Shown piece by piece: positions 6,082-12,885 of a DNA stretch of 13,140 nt; position 1 is the stretch's first letter; every line of letters starts with the position of its first letter. Where the stretch lies: assembly GCA_026388915.1 (NCBI GenBank), contig JAPLIW010000588.1:1-13140 (forward strand), written 5' to 3'. The DNA comes from Deltaproteobacteria bacterium. Lineage in GTDB: Bacteria; Desulfobacterota; SM23-61. A model generated the notes under the pieces. That model did no database searches and was not told the DNA's origin. It saw nothing but the letters and a program-made list of their open reading frames with translations. The position numbers were made by a program, and so were the translations under genes.

Positions 6082-9000
6082 ATGGAAAAAGGGAAAGAGC
6101 CTCAGCGGAAGGATGCGGAGAAAATCGGCGCGGTCATGGTGGTCGGCGGCGGCGTGGGAGGGATGCAGGCCGCCCTGGACCTAGCCAATTCGGGGTTCAA
6201 AGTCTACCTGGTGGAGGAAAGCTCGGCCATCGGGGGCCGCATGGCCCAGCTGGACAAAACCTTTCCCACCAACGACTGTTCCATGTGCACCATCAGCCCC
6301 AAGCTGGTGGAGACCGGCCGCCACCTGAACATAGAACTGCTGATGGATAGCGAAGTGGTCAAGGTGGATGGGGAAGCCGGAAACTTCACCGTGACGGTGC
6401 GCCGCAAGCCCCGCTACATCGATGTGAACAAGTGTAACGGCTGCGGCGAATGCGCTCAGGTCTGTCCGGTAGTCATTCCGAGCCGCTTCGATCAATCCAT
6501 GTCTCAGGAGAAAGCCGCTTATCGGCTCTATCCGCAAGCGGTTCCCAACGCCTACGCCATCGAGAAGCTCGGCGTCGCTCCCTGCCGGGACGCCTGCCCG
6601 GCCGGGCAGCGGGCCCAGGGGTACATCGCCCTCATCCGGGAGGGCCGGTACGATGACGCCATGCGGGTGATCAAGGAGGACAACCCCTTTCCGGGAATCT
6701 GCGGGCGGATCTGTAACCACCGCTGCGAGGAGGCCTGCAACCGCAACCTGGTGGACCAGCCCCTTGCCATCGCCAGTTTGAAACGTTTCGTAGCCGACCG
6801 GGTGTATGCCCAGCCCTATCTCCCCGTCGACCCCCTCCCGTACAAATTTGAGGAAAAAGTGGCCATCATCGGCGCCGGCCCCTGCGGCCTTACCGCGGCG
6901 AAGGACCTGCGTAAACTCGGCTATCCCGTCACCCTCTTCGAAGCGCTTCCCCTGGCGGGAGGGATGCTCCGGGTGGGGATTCCGGATTACCGCCTGCCGC
7001 CCCTGGTCGTGGACCGGGAAGTGCGGGAAATCATCGACCTGGGAATCGACCTGCGGCTCAATACCCCGGTGACCGACCTGGACGAGCTGATGAAGGAAGA
7101 TTTCAAGTCCGTCCTGATCGCGGTGGGAGCCCACGAGGGGCGCAAGCTGCCCATCCCCGGAGCCAACCTTCCCGAAGTCCTGATCAATACCCAGTTTTTG
7201 CGCGACGTCTCGCTGTGGAATCTGGGAATTCGGAATGAAACCGCCACGACGTACGGGCGACCCGGCGGGTCGCCCCTACAATCCCATGGAGGGGATGGCA
7301 AGGATGGGGGGGCGCAAGCTGCTACTCCCAATCCGCAATCCGCAATCCGCAATCGGCACGTTCTTGTCCTGGGAGGGGGCAACGTGGCCATGGACTGCGG
7401 CCGGACCGCCCTCCGGCTGGGCGCGGCCAAGGTGGAGATGGCCTGCCTGGAGAGCCGGGAAAAAATGCCGGCCAGCCGGGAGGAGATTCACGAGGCGGAA
7501 GAAGAGGGGATTAACGTTTACCCCAGTCGTTCCTTCAAGCGAATTCTGGATCGGGACGGACACGTGGCGGGAGTGGAAGCGGTGAAGGTGACCTACATGG
7601 AATTTGACCGTGAAGGCCGCCTGAACCTGCAGACCGAGGAAGGGAGCGAACATGTGCTCCCCTGTGAGGTGGTGATCTTCGCCATCGGGCAGCAGGCCGG
7701 CCTGGCCTTCATCCCCGAGAGCGCGGGGGTGGGCGTGACCCGCATGTCCACCATCGCCGTCAACCCCAACACCTATGCCGCTACCCGGCCGGGAGTTTTC
7801 GCCGCCGGGGACGCCACCACCGGCACAGCCTACGTCATCGAGGCCGTGGCCGCGGGGCACAAGGCTGCCGCCAGCATGCACCGCTACCTCCGGGGGGAAG
7901 AAATTGAACCGGCCCCTCGGCCCGAGCTGCCGGTGGTGAAGATGGCCAAGGAAGAAGTCCAGGAGCGGGTGGCCAAAGGAGAAGTAAACGTTACTCCGCG
8001 GGTCAAGATGGCCGCGAGCCCCGCCGGTCATAGAGTCTCCTCCTTTACGGAAGTCAGCCTGGGATATACCGAAGAAGAGGCCAAAGCGGAAGCGTCCCGT
8101 TGTCTGGCCTGCGGCATCTGCTCCGAGTGCCTCTCCTGCTACTACAAGTGCGGGCTCAACGCCATCAACCATGACATGGTGGAGACGCAGGAAGAAGTCC
8201 GGGTCGGGTCCGTCATCCTGGCCCCGGGGTACGAAGTCTACAACGCCCGCCTGTCCCAGGAATACGGGCTGGGACGATATCCCAATGTCCTGAATGCCCT
8301 CCAGTTCGAGAGAATCCTCTCCGCTTCCGGGCCGACCCTGGGGCACGTCCAGCGCCCGTCGGATAAGAAGGTGCCCAAGAAGATCGCCTTCCTCCAGTGC
8401 GTGGGGAGCCGGGACCAAAGCCATCCTTACTGCTCGGCGGTCTGCTGCATGTACGCCACCAAGGAGGCGATCATCGTCAAAGAGCACGAAAAGGAGGTCG
8501 AGCCCACGATCTTTTTCATCGACATCCGGGCCTACGGAAAAGGGTTCGATGCCTATTACGAACGGGCCAAAAAGGAGTACGGCGTCCGGTACGTGCGCTG
8601 CGCCATCTCCCGGGTGGCGGAAGATCCCCGCACGAAAAACTTGCTGATCACCTACCTCGACGAAGGGGGAGAGATAAGGGAAGAGGAGTTCGACCTGGTG
8701 GTCCTTTCGGTGGGCATGGTTCCCTCCGCCTCGACGAAGGAATTGGCCAAGAATGTTGGGATCGAGCTCGACGCCTACGGTTTTGCCAAAACCGATCCCC
8801 TGACTCCCCTGGCCACCACCCGGCCGGGGGTGTACGTATGCGGGGTGTTCCAGGGCCCCAAGGATATTCCCGAGACCGTGGCCCAGGCCAGCGGAGCTGC
8901 GGCCGCGGCCTCCGAGATTCTGTCCGAGGTCCGGGGCACCCTGGTGACCCGCAAGGAATACCCGGCCCAGAAAGAGGTCAAGGAGGAAGAGCCCCGGATC

Positions 9001-10695
9001 GGCGTTTTCGTCTGCCGCTGTGGGAATAATATCGGCGGGGTCATCGATGTGCCCGCGGTGAAGGAATACGCCGCCTCCCTGGGCGCCGTGGTCTTCGCCG
9101 ACGAGAACCTGTACACCTGCTCCCAGGACACGCAGGAGAAGCTCAAAAAGGCCATCGAAGAGCACAAGCTCAACCGGGTGATCGTGGCCTCCTGCTCTCC
9201 CCGGACGCACGAGCCCCTCTTCCAGGAGACCATCCGGGAGGCCGGTCTCAACCGTTACCTCTTTGAGATGGCCAACATCCGCGACCAATGCTCCTGGGTG
9301 CACATGAACGATAAGGAGGATGCCACCTCCAAGGCCAGAGACCTGGTGCGCATGGCCATCGCCAACGCCCGCCTGATCCAGCCCCTGGAAGAGTTGACCA
9401 AGGGGGTCATCAAGCGGGGACTGGTCATCGGGGGAGGCCTTTCGGGGATGACCGCGGCCCTGGGCTTGGCGGAGCAGGGGTTTGAAGCCGTGCTCGTGGA
9501 GAAAGAGAATGAACTGGGCGGCAACCTCCGTCGCCTCAAGACCACCCTGGATGGAAAGGATGTGTCCCGGTACCTGGAGGACCTCACGGCGCGGGTTACC
9601 CGCCACCCCCGCATCCAGGTCTTTCCCGACGCGGTGATCACCGACTTTTCCGGTTACGTGGGAAATTACAAGACCGCCTTGAAGGTCGGCTCCGACGGGA
9701 AAGGAAGGGAAGTTGAAATTGAGCACGGGGTAACCATTGTGGCCACCGGGGGGGAGGAACTCAAGCCCAAGGAATATCTCTACGGGGAGGACAAGAGGGT
9801 CCTCACCCAGATGGAGATGGAGGCCTTGCTCCACGGAGACGGCAAGAAAATTGGAGAGCTGAAAGAAGTGGTCATGATCCAGTGCGTGGGCTCGCGCAAC
9901 GAGGAGCGGCCTTACTGCAGCCGGGTCTGCTGCGCCGAGGCGGTGAAGAACGCCCTGACCCTCAAGGCGCTCAACCCCAAGGCGGGAGTGACCATTCTCT
10001 ACCGCGACATGCGCATGTACGGCACCCTGGAGGAGGATTACACCCGGGCGCGGAAGGCCGGGATCCGTTTCCTCCGGTACGAGGAAGACCGCAAGCCGGA
10101 GGTGACGCAAAAAGAGGGGAGAGTCCAGGTTACCTTCTATAATCCGGTTCTGCGGGAAAACCTCACTTTCCAGCCCGACCTCCTGGTCCTTTCCGCGGCC
10201 ACGATCCCGACGGACACGGCGAAACTGGCCAGCATGCTCAAGGTGCCGCGCACCGCCGAGGGCTTCTTCCTGGAAGCGCACATGAAGCTCCGGCCGGTGG
10301 ACTTTGCCTCGGAGGGGCTCTTTCTCTGCGGGATCGCCCATGCCCCCAAGACGATCGAGGAGAGTCTGTGCCAGGCTTCGGCGGCGGTGGCCCGGGCCTG
10401 CACGGTCCTGGCCAAGGATCAGATCCAGATCAGCGGGGTGGTTTCGGTGGTGGATGCGGACAAATGCGCTGCCTGCCTCACTTGCGTGCGGGTCTGCCCC
10501 TACAACGTGCCGGTGATCAACAAGGAAGGGGTGGCGGAGATCGAGGCGGCCATGTGCCATGGATGCGGCATCTGCGCTTCCGAATGCCCGGGGAAAGCCA
10601 TCCATCTGCAGCATTTCACCGACGAGCAGGTCATGGCCAAGTGCGACGTCATCGTCGAAGTCCTGTCCGATGTCTTCAAGGGGGAAAGGGTCTGA
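6082..10695 (+). CDS. hdrA: Giant HdrA: two HdrA-like halves with a nested GltD-like NAD(P)H module
   Basis: A 1537-residue flavin/iron-sulfur hub of an Hdr complex. Half 1: FAD motif G-G-G-V-G-G (22-27), the F-P-T-N-D-C-S-M-C HdrA signature (61-69), and ferredoxin motif Cys118/121/124/128. A GltD-like module (about 166-605) follows: Fe-S cysteines 168, 172, 207, 211, 215, 219; FAD motif G-A-G-P-C-G (264-269); NAD(P)H motif G-G-G-N-V-A-M-D (431-438); and G-V-F-A-A-G-D (571-577). Then more Cys motifs (674-690) and the rest of half 1, including Q-C-V-G-S-R (772-777). Half 2: N-terminal HdrA domain (972-1100), FAD motif G-G-G-L-S-G (1117-1122), a second Q-C-V-G-S-R (1267-1272) and two C-terminal [4Fe-4S] motifs (Cys1462/1465/1468/1472 and Cys1492/1495/1498/1502). 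AAGGAGAG (6073-6080) precedes the ATG. It overlaps mvhD by one base. Residues 382-425 look like translated repeat DNA. Likely role: linking NAD(P)H to MetVF and HdrBC. Confidence 0.93.
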   Translation: MEKGKEPQRKDAEKIGAVMVVGGGVGGMQAALDLANSGFKVYLVEESSAIGGRMAQLDKTFPTNDCSMCTISPKLVETGRHLNIELLMDSEVVKVDGEAGNFTVTVRRKPRYIDVNKCNGCGECAQVCPVVIPSRFDQSMSQEKAAYRLYPQAVPNAYAIEKLGVAPCRDACPAGQRAQGYIALIREGRYDDAMRVIKEDNPFPGICGRICNHRCEEACNRNLVDQPLAIASLKRFVADRVYAQPYLPVDPLPYKFEEKVAIIGAGPCGLTAAKDLRKLGYPVTLFEALPLAGGMLRVGIPDYRLPPLVVDREVREIIDLGIDLRLNTPVTDLDELMKEDFKSVLIAVGAHEGRKLPIPGANLPEVLINTQFLRDVSLWNLGIRNETATTYGRPGGSPLQSHGGDGKDGGAQAATPNPQSAIRNRHVLVLGGGNVAMDCGRTALRLGAAKVEMACLESREKMPASREEIHEAEEEGINVYPSRSFKRILDRDGHVAGVEAVKVTYMEFDREGRLNLQTEEGSEHVLPCEVVIFAIGQQAGLAFIPESAGVGVTRMSTIAVNPNTYAATRPGVFAAGDATTGTAYVIEAVAAGHKAAASMHRYLRGEEIEPAPRPELPVVKMAKEEVQERVAKGEVNVTPRVKMAASPAGHRVSSFTEVSLGYTEEEAKAEASRCLACGICSECLSCYYKCGLNAINHDMVETQEEVRVGSVILAPGYEVYNARLSQEYGLGRYPNVLNALQFERILSASGPTLGHVQRPSDKKVPKKIAFLQCVGSRDQSHPYCSAVCCMYATKEAIIVKEHEKEVEPTIFFIDIRAYGKGFDAYYERAKKEYGVRYVRCAISRVAEDPRTKNLLITYLDEGGEIREEEFDLVVLSVGMVPSASTKELAKNVGIELDAYGFAKTDPLTPLATTRPGVYVCGVFQGPKDIPETVAQASGAAAAASEILSEVRGTLVTRKEYPAQKEVKEEEPRIGVFVCRCGNNIGGVIDVPAVKEYAASLGAVVFADENLYTCSQDTQEKLKKAIEEHKLNRVIVASCSPRTHEPLFQETIREAGLNRYLFEMANIRDQCSWVHMNDKEDATSKARDLVRMAIANARLIQPLEELTKGVIKRGLVIGGGLSGMTAALGLAEQGFEAVLVEKENELGGNLRRLKTTLDGKDVSRYLEDLTARVTRHPRIQVFPDAVITDFSGYVGNYKTALKVGSDGKGREVEIEHGVTIVATGGEELKPKEYLYGEDKRVLTQMEMEALLHGDGKKIGELKEVVMIQCVGSRNEERPYCSRVCCAEAVKNALTLKALNPKAGVTILYRDMRMYGTLEEDYTRARKAGIRFLRYEEDRKPEVTQKEGRVQVTFYNPVLRENLTFQPDLLVLSAATIPTDTAKLASMLKVPRTAEGFFLEAHMKLRPVDFASEGLFLCGIAHAPKTIEESLCQASAAVARACTVLAKDQIQISGVVSVVDADKCAACLTCVRVCPYNVPVINKEGVAEIEAAMCHGCGICASECPGKAIHLQHFTDEQVMAKCDVIVEVLSDVFKGERV
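7222..7356 (+). repeat. Intergenic-type repeat DNA embedded in the hdrA reading frame
   Basis: Within hdrA, 7251-7263 and 7267-7279 form a 13-bp inverted repeat (12 of 13 matching, 3-base loop). Further on, 7329-7356 is four tandem heptamers, three CAATCCG and one CAATCGG. Both are styles normally seen between genes. The stretch encodes residues 381-425, rich in Gly, Pro, Gln, Ser and Asn, exactly in the loop before the GltD NAD(P)H motif (H-V-L-V-L-G-G-G, 426-433), where relatives have a short linker. It keeps the frame and adds no stop. Confidence 0.75.
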
Positions 10696-11120
10696 TGGAA
10701 GATTTTGAGCCCCTCGTCATCGCCTTCTGCTGCCACTACTGCGCTTACACCGCGGCGGACCTGGCCGGGACCATGCGCCTCCAGTACCCCTCCAACGTGC
10801 GGATCATCCGCCTTCCCTGCACCGGCAAGGTGGATGTGCGCCACCTCCTGGAAACTTTTGAAAAGGGGGCGGACGGGGTGTACGTGGCCGGCTGCCTGGA
10901 GGGGGACTGCCATTTCCTCAATGGAAATTTCCGGGCCAAGAAGCGGGTGGCCTATGCCAAGAAGATCCTGGAAGAAGTGGGCATCGGGGGAGACCGACTG
11001 GAGATGTACAACATGTCCGCGGCCATGGGCCCCCGCTTCGCCGAGGTGGCCCGGGAGATGACCGAGAAGATCCGGAAACTGGGGCCGAGCCCAGCCAAAA
11101 AGGCAGCTCACAGCTCATAG
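10695..11120 (+). CDS. mvhD: MvhD-type [2Fe-2S] electron-transfer subunit
   Basis: A 141-residue protein of the MvhD/FrhD family, which connects an electron source to HdrA. The conserved cysteines are present: Cys12, Cys13, Cys16, Cys42, Cys67 and Cys72 (F-C-C-H-Y-C, P-C-T-G-K-V-D, G-C-L-E-G-D-C). Its ATG shares one base with the hdrA stop (TGATG), so translation is coupled. No MvhAG hydrogenase genes are here; metV and metF follow instead, as in the Moorella-type complex, so MvhD most likely bridges HdrA and MetVF or stabilises the complex. The last residues (A-A-H-S-S) and the TAG stop (11118-11120) fall in the left arm of a heptamer palindrome, so the C-terminus may have been rewritten by that repeat. 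The next in-frame stop after the TAG is TGA at 11157-11159. Confidence 0.92.
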   Translation: MEDFEPLVIAFCCHYCAYTAADLAGTMRLQYPSNVRIIRLPCTGKVDVRHLLETFEKGADGVYVAGCLEGDCHFLNGNFRAKKRVAYAKKILEEVGIGGDRLEMYNMSAAMGPRFAEVAREMTEKIRKLGPSPAKKAAHSS

Positions 11121-11183
11121 CTGATGGCTCATGGCAAAAAAGAAGGCTATCAGCCATGAGCTATGAGCCATGAGCCATGAGCT
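11112..11183. repeat. Heptamer-built palindrome spanning the mvhD stop and the mvhD-metV gap
   Basis: Bases 11113-11135 and 11146-11168 form a 23-bp inverted repeat (20 of 23 matching) with an A-rich 10-base loop. The right side is four tandem heptamers ATGAGCY at 11156-11183, and the left arm holds their complements at 11112-11132. It contains the mvhD stop codon and ends 12 bases before the metV Shine-Dalgarno. It lacks a T-run after the stem, so full termination is unlikely; an mRNA-stability hairpin is possible. Confidence 0.75.
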
Positions 11184-11201
11184 AATTTGAGGAGGTAAGT
11201 C

Positions 11202-11870
11202 ATGATTATCGCCGAAGGAAAACCCATCAAAGAGATCCTGTCCATGATTGAGGGGTACGAAAAGATTATTGTGGCCGGGTGCAAGGGATGCGTGACCGTC
11301 TGTTCCGCCGGGGGAGAAAAAGAGGTGGGCATCCTGGCCTCTGCCCTCCGCCTGGCCCGGCAAACCCAAGGGAAACCCCTGGAGACGAAAGAGATCACCC
11401 TGGAGCGCCAGTGCGACACGGAATATCTGGAACCCCTGCGGGAGATCGCCGACCCGTACCCTGCGGTTCTTTCCCTGGCCTGCGGAGCCGGGATTCAGTT
11501 CCTGGCCGAGAAGTTCCGCAAGCTTCCCATTCTCCCCGCGGTCAACACGCAATTCATCGGGGTAACCGAGGAACAGGGGGTCTGGACCGAGCGGTGCCAA
11601 GCCTGCGGCAACTGTGTCCTCGACCGGACCGGCGGGATCTGCCCCGTGGCCCGGTGCTCCAAGAGCCTCTTCAACGGCCCCTGCGGCGGCTCCAAGAGCG
11701 GCAAATGCGAGATCGATTCCCAGGTGGACTGCGGCTGGCAATTGATTTATGATCGAATGAAGGAGCTGGGGCAGTTGGACAAGCTCGAAGAACCGATGCC
11801 CATAAAGGATTGGTCCACCAGCCGGGACGGCGGCCCGCGGAAACGGGTGAGGGAGGACCTGAAGCTATGA
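11202..11870 (+). CDS. metV: MetV, cysteine-rich partner subunit of methylene-THF reductase
   Basis: A 222-residue protein of the type called MetV or MTHFR_C, which forms a heterodimer with MetF in acetogens and carries Fe-S (and possibly zinc) ligands that bring electrons to the MetF flavin. Cysteines visible: Cys27/30/34 and Cys71, Cys94 near the front, then a dense C-terminal cluster Cys132-x2-135-x2-138, 147, 152, 161, 169 and 177, including the conserved N-G-P-C-G-G-S-K-S-G-K-C-E block (158-170). GGAGG (11191-11195) precedes the ATG. Its stop TGA overlaps the metF start as ATGA (11867-11870), so the two are translationally coupled, as expected for a 1:1 complex. It is separated from mvhD by the heptamer palindrome. 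The exact cluster content is not determined by sequence. Confidence 0.92.
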   Translation: MIIAEGKPIKEILSMIEGYEKIIVAGCKGCVTVCSAGGEKEVGILASALRLARQTQGKPLETKEITLERQCDTEYLEPLREIADPYPAVLSLACGAGIQFLAEKFRKLPILPAVNTQFIGVTEEQGVWTERCQACGNCVLDRTGGICPVARCSKSLFNGPCGGSKSGKCEIDSQVDCGWQLIYDRMKELGQLDKLEEPMPIKDWSTSRDGGPRKRVREDLKL

Positions 11871-12793
11871 AGTCCGGCAGCCGATTGGAAAAGCTTCTGA
11901 CCGGCGGGCATTTCGTGGTCACCGGGGAGCTGGGGCCGCCCAAGGGAGCCGATGTCACGGTCGTCGAAAAGAAGGCCAATCTTTTGAAGGGAAACGTGGA
12001 TTCCATCAATGTGACCGACAACCAGACGGCCATCGTGCGCATGTCTTCCATCGCGGTGAGCGCCCTTCTGGTCCGGATGGGGCTGGAACCCAACATGCAG
12101 ATGGTCTGCCGGGACCGGAACCGCATCGCCATGCAGAGCGATATTTTCGGGGCCTATGCCCTGGGCATCCGGAACATCCTCTGCCTGTCCGGAGACCACC
12201 AGAAATTCGGAAACCATCCCACGGCCAAAAATGTCTTCGACCTGGACTAGATCCAGTTGATCCAGACGGTCAAAAAAATGCGGGACGAACACAAGGTGCT
12301 GGGAGGGGACGAGATCGAGGGAACCCCCCAGATGTTCATCGGCGCCGCGGCCAACCCTTTCGCCGATCCCTTCGAGTACCGGGTCATCCGGCTGGCCAAG
12401 AAGGCTGCGGCCGGGGTGGATTTCATCCAGACCCAGTGCATCTACGACATGGACAAGTTCGAACGATTCATGAAAATGACGCGCGACCGGGGCCTGCATG
12501 AAAAAATATTCATCCTGGCCGGAGTGACCCCGCTGAAATCCGTGGGCATGGCCAAGTACATGAAAGAAAAAGTGGCGGGGATGGAGGTCCCGGACGAGAT
12601 CATCGAGCGCATGCGGAAAGCCGGCAAAGAGAAAGCCCGGGAAGAGGGGCTCAACATCTGCGGGGAGCAGATCCAGCGACTGCGCCGGATCCCGGGAGTG
12701 CACGGCATCCATCTGATGGCCATCGAGTGGGAGGACGCGGTCCATGGGATCGTGGAGCGGGCGGGATTGCTGCCCAGGCCGGAAGTGAATTAA
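11867..12793 (+). CDS. metF: Methylenetetrahydrofolate reductase MetF, interrupted by one in-frame TAG
   Basis: MetF reduces 5,10-methylene-THF to 5-methyl-THF using FAD. The frame from ATG 11867 (ATGA overlap with metV) runs 127 codons, meets TAG at 12248-12250, and continues in the same frame for another 180 codons to TAA at 12791-12793, giving 308 positions in total, a normal MetF length. Before the TAG: T-G-E-L-G-P-P (19-25, with the catalytic Glu21), V-T-D-N-Q-T (49-54), S-G-D-H (108-111). After it: G-A-A-A-N-P-F-A-D-P-F, Q-T-Q-C-I-Y-D, L-A-G-V-T-P and a C-terminal A-I-E-W-E. Both halves look fully conserved, with no frameshift. Relatives usually read D-L-D-S-I-Q here, so the TAG replaces Ser (TCG to TAG is one change). 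It may be a recent nonsense mutation, an assembly error, or recoded UAG. If not read through, MetF would lack most of its barrel and be inactive. Confidence 0.9.
12248..12250 (+). other. In-frame amber codon (codon 128 of metF)
   Basis: TAG falls in phase between GAC (Asp127) and ATC. Downstream codons are under the same conserved MetF pattern. No other stop or shift is seen in the 309 codons. Reinitiation downstream would give only a partial barrel, and no Shine-Dalgarno followed by ATG is evident directly after it. Confidence 0.9.
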
Positions 12794-12798
12794 AGAAA

Positions 12799-12873
12799 GC
12801 AAAGAGCAGAGACCAATGAGCAGAGAGGAAAAGGCAGGAGAGTTTTTTTAATCCTATGCTCTTTGCCCTATGC
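12799..12873. repeat. Heptamer-built inverted repeat between metF and acsV
   Basis: GCAAAGAGCA (12799-12808) is the exact inverse complement of 12857-12866. The left side reads as six degenerate heptamers of the GCAGAGA type (12799-12840), the right side as three complementary heptamers (12853-12873). A run of seven T (12843-12849) lies in the middle. It fills nearly all of the 92-bp gap. The T-run is not directly behind a stem, so it is not a standard terminator. Confidence 0.65.
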
Positions 12874-12885
12874 GATTAAGGGCTT

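Noticed and set aside
7329..7356. CRISPR-like array (tandem repeats in hdrA)
   Set aside because: Units are 7 bp with no spacers; a simple tandem repeat.
7276..10614. Very long minus-strand open frame (1112 codons) opposite hdrA
   Set aside because: It is the complement of a GC-rich, strongly conserved hdrA; its translation is rich in His, Gly, Asp and Val with no domain pattern, as expected for a shadow frame.
12248..12250. Two separate genes metF1 and metF2 split at the TAG
   Set aside because: The frame is continuous, the downstream part starts mid-barrel, and no ribosome-binding site with a start codon follows; one gene with one stop fits better.
12843..12849. Rho-independent terminator after metF
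   Set aside because: Seven T are present but no stem ends just before them; the inverted arms flank the T-run instead.
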